Assembly (NCBI GenBank): GCA_045538555.1
Contig: JAZSRP010000016.1
Coordinates: 22,782 to 86,781 of the forward strand
DNA: 64,000 nt
Source of the DNA: Coliplasma sp045538555
GTDB lineage: Bacteria; Bacillota; Clostridia; Oscillospirales; CAG-382
Direction: 5' to 3'
Of the stretch, positions 51,578-59,874 are shown piece after piece (the first letter of the stretch is position 1; each line of letters opens with the position of its first letter). Made by a program: the position numbers and the translations under genes. The notes beneath the pieces were generated by a model, which was given only the letters and a program-made list of their open reading frames with translations, made no database searches and had not been told where the DNA came from.

Positions 51578-52720
51578 TTACTGCTTGTCGTCTTTGATTT
51601 GGTTGTATCTCTTGAGGAGACGGCGGATCCTTGAGGTACAGTCAAGCAGGGGAGAGATGGACTCGTCTGCGTTGAGGGTGGAAAGGATCTTTGCCATAAA
51701 TTTGGACATATCAACCATCTCAAACCAAGGACGGTTTTTCAACTCGTCAGAAACATATGTGAGGTTGGTGGAATAGACCTTTTTTATCTTTCCTTCCTCG
51801 TACAGCTTGTCAAACTTTTCCAGACCTTTGGTAAAGAATGCAAACGTTGCCGCCACATAAACATCAGACACGTTGCGTCTCTGGATCTCGTTGACAACGT
51901 CGATGACAGACTCGCCGGAGTCGATCATATCGTCGATGACAAGAACACGCTTGTTGTCAAGAGGACCGCCGATATACTCGTGCTGAACGATGGGGTTCTT
52001 TCCGTTGACAATTCTTGTATGGTCGCGTCTCTTGTAGAACATACCTACGTCAAGCCCAAGCACGTTTGCGTAGTAGATAGCTCTGTCCATGGCTCCTGTG
52101 TCGGGGCTGATGACGGTCATGTTGTCCTTGAAAATATCGTCGCCCTCGTTCTGAATAAAGCGCTTGAGCATAGAATAAGTGGGGAAGATGTTTTCAAAAG
52201 AGGTGCTGGGAATAGCGTTGTAGATGGTGGAATCATGAGCATCAAAGGTGATGATGCAATCTACACCGAGGTTCTGAAGTTCCTCCAATGCCTGAGCACA
52301 GTCGAGGGACTCTCTGCCCTTGCGCTTGTGCTGACGGGAAGAGTAGAGCAGTGGCATCACAACAGTGATTCTGCTTGCCTTGCCGCCGATCGCAGACAAA
52401 ACTCTCTTTATATCTCTGAAATGGTCATCGGGACTCATGTGGTTCTCGTGACCAAAAAGGTTGTATTTGCAGCTGTGGTTTCCAACATCGCAGAGAATGT
52501 AGATATCTCTGCCTCTGACGGAATCGTGGATTTTTACTTTTCCTTCGCCGTTGTTGAAACGAACTTCTTCGATAGGGATGATGTAGCTGTTGCCGTTATC
52601 TTCATTTCTGAGCTGGCGCACAAACTGGTCAACCTCCGCGCCAAGATTTGTGCAGCTTTTGAGGACAATAAGTCCCATTTTGCCGTGATGGTAGTTTTGA
52701 GCGTTAGAATATTGAGCCAT
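51578..52720 (-). CDS. prs: ribose-phosphate pyrophosphokinase, long divergent form
   Basis: A 380-residue PRPP synthetase (classical enzymes are about 315). PRPP-binding VLVIDDMIDSGESVIDVV (about 257-274) and ATP region PLLYSSRQHKRKGRESL are clear. The segment equal to DLHAxQIQGFF is FDAHDSTIYNAIP, and SPDxGG reads SPDTGAMDRA. The longer C-terminus ends in a basic helix (SRIRRLLKRYNQIK). Long forms like this are common in Clostridia. It is divergent from recA. Confidence 0.93.
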   Translation of the reverse strand: MAQYSNAQNYHHGKMGLIVLKSCTNLGAEVDQFVRQLRNEDNGNSYIIPIEEVRFNNGEGKVKIHDSVRGRDIYILCDVGNHSCKYNLFGHENHMSPDDHFRDIKRVLSAIGGKASRITVVMPLLYSSRQHKRKGRESLDCAQALEELQNLGVDCIITFDAHDSTIYNAIPSTSFENIFPTYSMLKRFIQNEGDDIFKDNMTVISPDTGAMDRAIYYANVLGLDVGMFYKRRDHTRIVNGKNPIVQHEYIGGPLDNKRVLVIDDMIDSGESVIDVVNEIQRRNVSDVYVAATFAFFTKGLEKFDKLYEEGKIKKVYSTNLTYVSDELKNRPWFEMVDMSKFMAKILSTLNADESISPLLDCTSRIRRLLKRYNQIKDDKQ

Positions 52721-52873
52721 TTGTTACACTCCTTCAAATTACTGCACCTAAATTTTAACCTAAAATTCCAAATTTGTATATAGTGTAAATAAACAAAATG
52801 AAACAATTTTTTTTAAAGTTTTATCGAAAATTGTCAAAACACATCAAAAGTTAAAAAATTAAATAAAAAGCGA

Positions 52874-52922
52874 TTGACATGAAATATTTTGTATGATATT
52901 ATTGCAAAAAGAACAAAAGTTC
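52874..52922 (+). promoter_or_regulatory. recA promoter with LexA (SOS) box
   Basis: A perfect TTGACA (52874-52879) and TATTAT (52897-52902) with 17-base spacing. GAAC-AAAA-GTTC follows at 52911-52922, placed over the expected transcription start. This is the half-site pattern of Gram-positive LexA operators. Confidence 0.88.
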
Positions 52923-52937
52923 GTTCAGGAGGAAAAA

Positions 52938-53984
52938 ATGGCAACAAAGGACAGCAAGGCGCAGGCGCTTGAAACCGCATTGGCGCAGATCGAAAAGCAG
53001 TGCGGCAAGGGCTCGATCATGAGACTTGGCGAGAATGCAAACATGGAGATCAAGAGTGTACCCACCGGCTCCATTTCGCTCGACATTGCGTTGGGTATAG
53101 GCGGTGTTCCCAGAGGAAGGATCATTGAGATCTACGGTCCCGAGTCATCGGGAAAAACCACACTGGCACTGCACATTGTTGCCGAGGTGCAAAAGAGAGG
53201 CGGCGAGGCAGCGTTTATTGACGCAGAGCACGCTCTTGACCCCGTATATGCCCATGCATTGGGGGTTGACACGGATTCGCTTCTCGTTTCTCAGCCCGAC
53301 TACGGCGAGCAGGCACTTGAGATCACCGAGGCGCTGGTTCGCTCCGGCGCAGTTGAGGTTGTTGTTGTGGACTCCGTTGCGGCGTTGGTGCCCAAGAATG
53401 AGATCGACGGAGATATGGGTGACTCCCACGTAGGTCTGCATGCCCGTCTTATGTCACAGGCACTCCGCAAACTCTCCGGCGCCATCTCAAAATCAAACTG
53501 CATCGTTATTTTTATCAACCAGCTCCGTGAGAAGGTTGGAGTGATGTACGGCAATCCTGAGACTACCACCGGAGGCAGAGCGTTGAAATTTTACGCTTCC
53601 GTCCGTCTTGACGTACGCAAATCAGAGCAGCTCAAGAACGGCAGCGAGATAGTTGGCAACCACGTCAAATGCAAGGTCGTGAAAAACAAAGTGGCCCCTC
53701 CTTTCAAAGTGGCTGAGTTTGACATCATATACGGCAAGGGCATCTCAAAAGAGAGCGAGATCATTGAGATGGGAATTGCTGCAGGAATTATCGACAAGAG
53801 CGGCTCCTGGCTTTCCTACAACGGCGAAAAGTTGGGGCAGGGCAAGGACAAGGTCAGAGCACTGCTGGAGGAGAACAAAGCGCTTGCCGATGAGCTTTCT
53901 CAAAAAATTATGGCAGCCACCTGTGGAAACAACGCTTCTGCTGTAGAGACGGTTTCTGCCGATGATATTTTTGACGTAGAATAA
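52938..53984 (+). CDS. recA: recombinase RecA
   Basis: A 348-residue RecA. Walker A GPESSGKTT is at 67-75, Walker B region VVVVDSVAAL near 140-150, L2/glutamine switch FINQLREKVGVMYGNPE, and C-terminal acidic tail ending DDIFDVE. Catalyses strand exchange and stimulates LexA cleavage. ATG at 52938 has AGGAGG directly upstream; the longer frame overlaps the LexA box. Confidence 0.98.
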   Translation: MATKDSKAQALETALAQIEKQCGKGSIMRLGENANMEIKSVPTGSISLDIALGIGGVPRGRIIEIYGPESSGKTTLALHIVAEVQKRGGEAAFIDAEHALDPVYAHALGVDTDSLLVSQPDYGEQALEITEALVRSGAVEVVVVDSVAALVPKNEIDGDMGDSHVGLHARLMSQALRKLSGAISKSNCIVIFINQLREKVGVMYGNPETTTGGRALKFYASVRLDVRKSEQLKNGSEIVGNHVKCKVVKNKVAPPFKVAEFDIIYGKGISKESEIIEMGIAAGIIDKSGSWLSYNGEKLGQGKDKVRALLEENKALADELSQKIMAATCGNNASAVETVSADDIFDVE

Positions 53985-53987
53985 CCT

Positions 53988-54614
53988 ATGTACAGGATCA
54001 CACAGATCCTCACGGATCCAAACAGCAACGAGGCATTGGTTACCTGTGAGGGAGAGAGATACCGCATCACGTGCTTTGATCTTGAAACCATGGGGATATC
54101 CGAGGGGGACACACTTGATGAGGATGCGTTTGCTCTTCTTTGTGAGTCCGGTGAGTGGCTTTCCTGTATCAAAAAAAGCTTTGACCACCTTTCCTACGGC
54201 GATCTTTCCCGCAGACAGCTTTTTGACAAGCTGAAACGCAAATTCCCCGAATCTCTGTGCGAGTCGGTGTGTGATTTGCTGACTGAGAGGGGATACATTG
54301 ACGATCTTCGGCTGGCAAAGAGATATGCCCAGACTTTCTACGAGTTTAAAAATATGGGGCTTGCGCGGATCCGCAACGAGCTGTACCGCAGGGGCATAGG
54401 CAGAGAAGAAATATGTGAGGCTCTGTCAGAATATGAGGAGCTGGATCAGGTTCCCCGTGTTTTGGAATATGCAACAAAAAAATACGACCTGACGGAGATA
54501 TCCGATCGCAAATACCGCCAAAAGGTATTTGCGGGATTGATCCGCGCGGGATTTTCAAGCGAGGACGTTTCTGACGCCCTCAGCAGATACGAAAGTGAGC
54601 AATCATGGCAATAA
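53988..54614 (+). CDS. recX: regulatory protein RecX
   Basis: A 208-residue RecX-family modulator of RecA filaments. It has three-helix repeats, with LSRRQLFDKLKRK and LLTERGYIDDLRLAKRYAQTF (about 85-105) and later GLIRAGFSSEDVSDAL. It lies three bases after recA and overlaps the rimO start by ten bases, so it is coupled to both. Confidence 0.94.
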   Translation: MYRITQILTDPNSNEALVTCEGERYRITCFDLETMGISEGDTLDEDAFALLCESGEWLSCIKKSFDHLSYGDLSRRQLFDKLKRKFPESLCESVCDLLTERGYIDDLRLAKRYAQTFYEFKNMGLARIRNELYRRGIGREEICEALSEYEELDQVPRVLEYATKKYDLTEISDRKYRQKVFAGLIRAGFSSEDVSDALSRYESEQSWQ

Positions 54615-55933
54615 AAGTCGGATTTATTTCATTGGGCTGTCCAAAAAATCTTTTGGACACTGAGGTTATGCTGGCACAGCTGGCAAACAACGGATACGAG
54701 ATCGTGGCGGAGGATATAGAGGCGGATGTGATGGTTGTCAATACCTGCGCCTTTATTCAGAGCGCAAAGGAAGAGGCGATCGCCAACATACTTGATGTAG
54801 CATGGCTGAAAAAGAACCGTGACCTCAAGGGTATCGTTGTTACCGGATGTCTGCCTCAGCGATACAGAGAGGAGTTTTTGAAGGAACTTCCCGAAGTGAA
54901 TTGTATTCTCGGAACCGGTTCAGTGGAGGACATATGCACGGCGGTTGAAAAGGCATACAAGGGCCAGGCATATTCTTCGTTCCGTGATATAAACTGCTCT
55001 CCTATGGGAGGAGAGCGGGTGGTGACTACTCCCGATTATTTTGCGTACGTAAAAATAGCAGAGGGCTGCGACAACAGATGCAGCTATTGTGTTATACCCG
55101 ATATTCGCGGCAACTTCAGAAGCAGACCTATGTCCGAAATCGTCGAGGAGGTAGAAAACCTTGCGTCTCTCGGTATCAAGGAGATTTGCCTTGTGGCGCA
55201 GGATACCACCCGCTACGGAGAGGATATCTACGGGACATATGCTCTTGACAGCTTGATCTCGGAGCTTTCGGAAATAGAGGGAATAGAATGGATCCGTGTT
55301 CTTTACTGCTATCCTGACAGGATCACGGACGGACTTATTGAGGAATTTGCTACCAATGAAAAACTGGTAAAATATATTGATATGCCCATTCAGCATATCA
55401 ACAATGAGGTTTTGTCCGCAATGAATCGCCGTGATACGTCGGACGGAATCAAAGAAGTGATATGCAAGCTTCGGGAGAGGGTTCCCGGTATGGTGATCCG
55501 CACAACAGTTATCGTGGGATTTCCCGGTGAGACCGAGAAGCAGTTCAAGGAGCTTCACGAGTTCATTCGTGAAACAAAATTTGAACGCCTCGGATGCTTT
55601 GAATATTCACGCGAGGAGGGCACTCCCGCGTACGATATGCCCGATCAAGTTCCTTCAAAAACCAAGAAAAAACGCCTTGACATCATCATGTCGGAGCAGA
55701 ACCGTATACACAATGATTTTAACAAGAGCTTTATAAGCAAGGAGCTGATCGTGATATGTGAGGATTATGACCAGGTGTCAGAGTGTTATTACGGCAGGTC
55801 ATATGCGGATGCTCCCGATATTGACGGAAAGGTGTATTTCTCATCACCCAGACGGTTGAAAAACGGCGAGTTTGTAAAGGTGATGATAGAAGAGGTTCTT
55901 GATTACGACCTTTACGGAAAAGTAAACGGCTGA
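54605..55933 (+). CDS. rimO: ribosomal protein S12 methylthiotransferase RimO
   Basis: A 442-residue radical-SAM enzyme. The N-terminal MTTase domain (SLGCPKNLLDTEVML) binds one Fe-S cluster (Cys near 11, 47 and 81). The radical-SAM CxxxCxxC is CDNRCSYC (about 155-162). A C-terminal TRAM domain (about 375-440) follows. It methylthiolates Asp of S12. Starts inside the end of recX. Confidence 0.96.
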   Translation: MAIKVGFISLGCPKNLLDTEVMLAQLANNGYEIVAEDIEADVMVVNTCAFIQSAKEEAIANILDVAWLKKNRDLKGIVVTGCLPQRYREEFLKELPEVNCILGTGSVEDICTAVEKAYKGQAYSSFRDINCSPMGGERVVTTPDYFAYVKIAEGCDNRCSYCVIPDIRGNFRSRPMSEIVEEVENLASLGIKEICLVAQDTTRYGEDIYGTYALDSLISELSEIEGIEWIRVLYCYPDRITDGLIEEFATNEKLVKYIDMPIQHINNEVLSAMNRRDTSDGIKEVICKLRERVPGMVIRTTVIVGFPGETEKQFKELHEFIRETKFERLGCFEYSREEGTPAYDMPDQVPSKTKKKRLDIIMSEQNRIHNDFNKSFISKELIVICEDYDQVSECYYGRSYADAPDIDGKVYFSSPRRLKNGEFVKVMIEEVLDYDLYGKVNG

Positions 55934-55963
55934 GTTTTTGCCACAAACCTGAGAGGAAAAAAT

Positions 55964-56566
55964 ATGAACATACCCAACAGATTGACGGTAGGCCGAATAT
56001 TTATGATACCGGTCTTCGTAGTGTTTCTTGTATACAACTTTTTTGCGGATGCTGATATCAGCCGTATAATATCCGCATCGTTGTTTGTGCTGGCGGCGTT
56101 TACGGACTTTTTGGACGGATATATTGCCCGTTCGAGAGGGCTTGTGACAGATTTTGGGAAATTTATGGATCCATTGGCAGACAAGTTTTTGATACTGGGA
56201 GCAATGTTTGCTATTTGTTTTTCTGACTATATTTTTGATTATGAGTCCGTCATATCCATCGATATCATACGTCACGTATTTTTCTGGACGGCGATCGTAG
56301 TGGTGTTCCGTGAGCTTGCGGTCACCTCTATGCGGCTGGTGGTTGCCAAGTCCAGCGGTGCCGTGATTGCGGCAAGCATGTTGGGAAAAATCAAGACTAC
56401 CACTCAAATTATCGGAGTCACTGTTGTGATCATTGAGCCGGTGATATTGCCCGGCTGCTGCGGTGTTCTCACCCTTGCCACGTCGGTGCTGATGCTGTTT
56501 TTTACCGTTCTTTCGGGCGTAAATTATATTGCTACCTATTGGAAATTTATTAACACAAACAAGTAA
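55964..56566 (+). CDS. pgsA: CDP-diacylglycerol--glycerol-3-phosphate 3-phosphatidyltransferase
   Basis: A 200-residue membrane enzyme of phosphatidylglycerol synthesis. The CDP-alcohol phosphotransferase signature D-G-x2-A-R-x8-G-x3-D-x3-D is DGYIARSRG...DFGKFMDPLAD (about 47-71). Several hydrophobic helices flank it. GAGAGGA precedes ATG. It lies within the recA-to-lexA gene run. Confidence 0.94.
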   Translation: MNIPNRLTVGRIFMIPVFVVFLVYNFFADADISRIISASLFVLAAFTDFLDGYIARSRGLVTDFGKFMDPLADKFLILGAMFAICFSDYIFDYESVISIDIIRHVFFWTAIVVVFRELAVTSMRLVVAKSSGAVIAASMLGKIKTTTQIIGVTVVIIEPVILPGCCGVLTLATSVLMLFFTVLSGVNYIATYWKFINTNK

Positions 56567-56575
56567 GAGGTCACT

Positions 56576-57970
56576 ATGAAGCTTTTTAACACACTTACGA
56601 GACAAAAAGAAGATTTTATTATCCGCGACAATCATGTCAGAATGTATGTTTGCGGCCCCACCGTATACAACTATTTTCATATCGGCAATGCAAGATGCTT
56701 TGTAGTATTTGATATGCTCCGCAGATATCTGGAGTTCAGAGGAGCCAAGGTGACCTTTGTACAGAACTTCACTGACGTGGACGACAAGCTCATCCGTGCA
56801 GCAAAAGAGGATGGAACAACGGTTCCTGCCATTGCAGAAAAATATATCGCAGAGTATTTCAAGGATGCTGAGGGGCTTGGCGTACGCAAAGCTACCCACC
56901 ATCCCAGAGCCACCGAGAATATCGACGGTATCATTGATATTGTAGAAAAGCTGATCCAAAAAGGACACGCCTACGTTTCCGGAAACGATGTGTATTTTGA
57001 CTCACAGAGCGACTCTCAATACGGAAAACTGTCTCATCACGATATGGATTCACTTGAAGCCGGCGCCCGTATTGATGTCAACGATACCAAAAAGCACCCC
57101 TTTGATTTTGCCCTCTGGAAAGGTCAAAAAGAAGATTCGGAGATCGCTTGGGATTCTCCTTGGGGAAAGGGCCGTCCGGGCTGGCATATTGAGTGCTCGG
57201 CCATGGTCAACAAATACCTGGGTACTGATATTGATATTCATGGCGGCGGAGTTGATCTGATCTTTCCTCATCACGAGAATGAAATTGCTCAGAGCGAGTG
57301 CGCCACCGGTTGCACTTTGGCACGCTTTTGGCTCCACAACGGCCACATAAACGTTGATAACAAAAAAATGAGCAAATCTGCAGGGAACTTTTTCCTTGTC
57401 CGTGATGCTGCCGCAAAATACGGTTACAGATCCGTGCGCTTTTTTCTGCTGTCGTCTCAGTACCGTAGCCCTATAAATTACAGCAGCGATATTCTTGAGC
57501 AGGCATCGGCAGCGGTTGAGCGTCTCTCAAACTGTATTTCAAACTTTGATTTTGTGAAAAAAACTCCCGCTGATGCGGTTTCTGACCGTGAGAAGCAGAG
57601 CATAGAGTTTTTGGCAGCAAAAAAACAGAGCTTTGTGGACGCAATGGAGGACGACCTCAATACCGCTGATGCTATCGGTTTTCTTTTTGAGATGACCAGG
57701 GAAATCAATACCGTTATCACAAATTCCGTTTCAAAGGAATATATCAATGCGGTAGAGGAGTTGTATATCCCGCTGTGTGAGCTTTTGGGCTTTGGCAGGG
57801 AGGAATCCGACTTCGATGTGGAATATATCGAAAGAATCATTGCAGAGAGATCCGAAGCAAAAAAAGCGCGTGACTATGCAAAAGCTGATGCTATCCGCAA
57901 CGAGCTGAAAGAAAAGGGCATCGTCCTTGAGGATACGCCCCAGGGTGTAAAATGGAAAAAGGCCAACTGA
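56576..57970 (+). CDS. cysS: cysteinyl-tRNA synthetase
   Basis: A 464-residue class I synthetase that charges tRNA-Cys. It has the HIGH-type motif PTVYNYFHIGNAR (about 30-42), Zn ligands including CGP and HIECS, and KMSKS as KKMSKSAGNF (about 263-272). Its last 19 bases overlap mrnC. No T-box leader is visible, as expected for a gene inside an operon. Confidence 0.97.
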   Translation: MKLFNTLTRQKEDFIIRDNHVRMYVCGPTVYNYFHIGNARCFVVFDMLRRYLEFRGAKVTFVQNFTDVDDKLIRAAKEDGTTVPAIAEKYIAEYFKDAEGLGVRKATHHPRATENIDGIIDIVEKLIQKGHAYVSGNDVYFDSQSDSQYGKLSHHDMDSLEAGARIDVNDTKKHPFDFALWKGQKEDSEIAWDSPWGKGRPGWHIECSAMVNKYLGTDIDIHGGGVDLIFPHHENEIAQSECATGCTLARFWLHNGHINVDNKKMSKSAGNFFLVRDAAAKYGYRSVRFFLLSSQYRSPINYSSDILEQASAAVERLSNCISNFDFVKKTPADAVSDREKQSIEFLAAKKQSFVDAMEDDLNTADAIGFLFEMTREINTVITNSVSKEYINAVEELYIPLCELLGFGREESDFDVEYIERIIAERSEAKKARDYAKADAIRNELKEKGIVLEDTPQGVKWKKAN

Positions 57971-58374
57971 TCCGCCGTGATTACAGCCCGCAACTGTTGG
58001 CATATCTTGGCGACGCATACTATGAAACACTGGCAAGAGAATATGTTTTGGGCGATGGAAACTGCCTTGTTTCTGAAATCAACGAAAAAATAAAAGCACT
58101 TGTGACCGCAGTGTCCCAGTCACGTATTGCAGAGAGGTTGATTCCTCATCTGACTGAGGAAGAGCTGTGGTATTACAAGTCGGGGAGAAATATTCATTCC
58201 GCCCATCGAGCCAAAAGCTCGAGGGTGGGTGAGTACCGCAGAGCCACAGGAGTTGAGTGCCTGTTTGGATTTTTGCGTCTGATGGGCGCAGAAGAACGGG
58301 CAAAAGAACTGTTTGGGATAGCTGTGGCGAAACAACCTGATTGCGGAGGTAATAACAATGAGTCAACTCAGTGA
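57952..58374 (+). CDS. mrnC: Mini-ribonuclease III
   Basis: A 140-residue RNase III-like domain without the dsRNA-binding domain, acting in 23S rRNA maturation in Gram-positives. Conserved AYLGDAYYETLAREYVL (about 14-30) and the second metal-ligand helix in EYRRATGVECLFGFLRL (about 91-107) are present. Overlaps cysS upstream and lexA downstream. Confidence 0.94.
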   Translation: MEKGQLIRRDYSPQLLAYLGDAYYETLAREYVLGDGNCLVSEINEKIKALVTAVSQSRIAERLIPHLTEEELWYYKSGRNIHSAHRAKSSRVGEYRRATGVECLFGFLRLMGAEERAKELFGIAVAKQPDCGGNNNESTQ

Positions 58375-58966
58375 ACGTGAACAAGCAGTATATGAATACA
58401 TCGTTTCCTGTGTGGAAAAGGACGGATTTGCCCCCTCGGTGCGTGATATTTGCACTGCAGTCGGTATCAAGTCCACCTCCTCAGTGCACGATTATATTCG
58501 AAAACTGGAGAGCAAAGGATATATTTCAAAAAGCTCCGGAAAAAGCCGTGCGCTGAAGCCGGAGGTCAGGTCAGAATCAGAGACCGGAAAAATGTGCAGG
58601 GTGCCGCTGCTTGGCAGAGTCACGGCAGGTCAGCCCATTCTTGCTGTGGAGAATCATGACGGATACGTGGATTTTCCATCGAGCATGGCAAGAGGAAAGG
58701 CAAACCTTTTTGCACTGCGAGTTATTGGTGAAAGCATGATCGAGGCGGGAATACTTGACGGAGATATTGTAGTTGTGGAGAGCCGTCAGTATGCCGATGA
58801 CGGAGAAATTGTTGTTGCGATGATTGATGATGAGGCGACGGTCAAGCGGTTTTTCCGTGAAAAGGACAGAGTTCGTCTACAGCCCGCAAACCATACCATG
58901 AAACCGATTTTCAGCAGAGACGTGACGGTTTTGGGTAGGGTTATTGCCAATTTTAGATTTTATTGA
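58358..58966 (+). CDS. lexA: SOS repressor LexA
   Basis: A 202-residue LexA. The winged-helix domain (about 1-65) has SVRDICTAVGIKSTSSVHDYI, the self-cleavage site is A90-G91 (GRVTAGQPI), and the Ser-Lys dyad is S126 (GESMIEAG) and K163 (ATVKRFF). The start overlaps the mrnC end and has GGAGG upstream. No GAAC-N4-GTTC box is visible directly upstream; the nearest is at recA, at the head of the same gene run. Confidence 0.96.
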   Translation: MSQLSEREQAVYEYIVSCVEKDGFAPSVRDICTAVGIKSTSSVHDYIRKLESKGYISKSSGKSRALKPEVRSESETGKMCRVPLLGRVTAGQPILAVENHDGYVDFPSSMARGKANLFALRVIGESMIEAGILDGDIVVVESRQYADDGEIVVAMIDDEATVKRFFREKDRVRLQPANHTMKPIFSRDVTVLGRVIANFRFY

Positions 58967-59041
58967 TGCAAAAAATAACTGCCGCAGGTCAAAATAACCA
59001 AACTAATTGCTGTATAAATTCATTTTTTTCTCAAAATGCTA

Positions 59042-59071
59042 TTGACATTGGGTGCTTGTTTGTGATATTCT
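59042..59071 (+). promoter_or_regulatory. promoter of tRNA-Lys
   Basis: A perfect TTGACA (59042-59047) and TATTCT (59066-59071) with 18-base spacing, ending 19 bases before the tRNA. Confidence 0.65.
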
Positions 59072-59089
59072 AATCGGGCGGTTATAAAT

Positions 59090-59165
59090 GATCCATTAGC
59101 TCAGCCGGTAGAGCACATGACTTTTAATCATGGTGTCCGGAGTTCGATTCTCCGATGGATCACCA
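59090..59165 (+). tRNA. tRNA-Lys (TTT)
   Basis: Cloverleaf with acceptor GATCCAT/ATGGATC, D arm GCTC...GAGC, anticodon stem ATGA/TCAT with loop CTTTTAA (anticodon TTT), T arm with GTTCGATTC, and an encoded CCA (59163-59165). The variable loop is short, as expected for Lys. Confidence 0.97.
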
Positions 59166-59192
59166 CCGGCGGCACGGTGCCGCAAGAAAGAT

Positions 59193-59223
59193 GCCGAACA
59201 CATTTTGTGTTCGGCTCTTTTGT
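59193..59223 (+). terminator. intrinsic terminator after tRNA-Lys
   Basis: GCCGAACACA (59193-59202) pairs with TGTGTTCGGC (59206-59215), followed by TCTTTTGTT. It lies between the tRNA and the cyclophilin gene. Confidence 0.85.
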
Positions 59224-59243
59224 TAAAATCAAGGAGGAAAACA

Positions 59244-59843
59244 ATGAAAAGGATTGTATCTCTCTTTTTGCTTGTATGTACACTTTTTGCATTTTGCGCT
59301 TGCGCAGAGGAGGAAAAAATGAAAGACACCGTTTACGCACAGATCAAAATGAAAGACGGCGGCTCAATCGTTCTTGAGCTCTACCACGACATAGCTCCCA
59401 TTACAGTGGAGAACTTTGTCAAGCTTGCCAACGAAAAATACTATGACGGTTTGATATTCCATCGTGTTATCAGTGGTTTTATGATTCAGGGCGGAGACCC
59501 CAAAGGAACAGGAGCAGGCGGTCCCGGATACACCATCAAGGGCGAGTTTTCGCTGAACGGAGTTGAGAACAATATCTCCCATGTACGTGGAGTTATTTCA
59601 ATGGCTCGCAGAGGCGACCAGTTCAAAAAGGGTGACGGCTACAACACCGCCGGCAGCCAGTTCTTTATCGTTCATGAGGATTCCACATTCCTTGACGGTC
59701 AGTATGCTGCTTTTGGAAGAGTTGTTGAGGGTATGGACGTAGTTGATGCCATCGCCGCTGTCAGCACAGATGCGTATGACAAACCTCTTGAGGATCAGAT
59801 CATGGAATCAGTGGTCATTCTTGAAAACTACGAAAAAAAATAA
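59244..59843 (+). CDS. peptidyl-prolyl cis-trans isomerase (cyclophilin) lipoprotein
   Basis: A 199-residue exported cyclophilin. The signal peptide ends AFCAC (lipidated C20). The cyclophilin domain (about 32-199) has the catalytic Arg in IFHRVISGFMIQGGDP, and GSQFFIV (about 140). It assists folding of proteins outside the membrane. Start at 59244 has AAGGAGG eight bases upstream; the longer frame runs through the tRNA terminator. Confidence 0.95.
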   Translation: MKRIVSLFLLVCTLFAFCACAEEEKMKDTVYAQIKMKDGGSIVLELYHDIAPITVENFVKLANEKYYDGLIFHRVISGFMIQGGDPKGTGAGGPGYTIKGEFSLNGVENNISHVRGVISMARRGDQFKKGDGYNTAGSQFFIVHEDSTFLDGQYAAFGRVVEGMDVVDAIAAVSTDAYDKPLEDQIMESVVILENYEKK

Positions 59844-59874
59844 ACAAAACGCTTGAATCGGGAAGGAAACCGTA

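Noticed and set aside
57952..58357. A LexA box directly upstream of lexA
   Set aside because: An AGAACTGTTTGG sequence near the end of mrnC was examined, but it lacks the GAAC-N4-GTTC symmetry.
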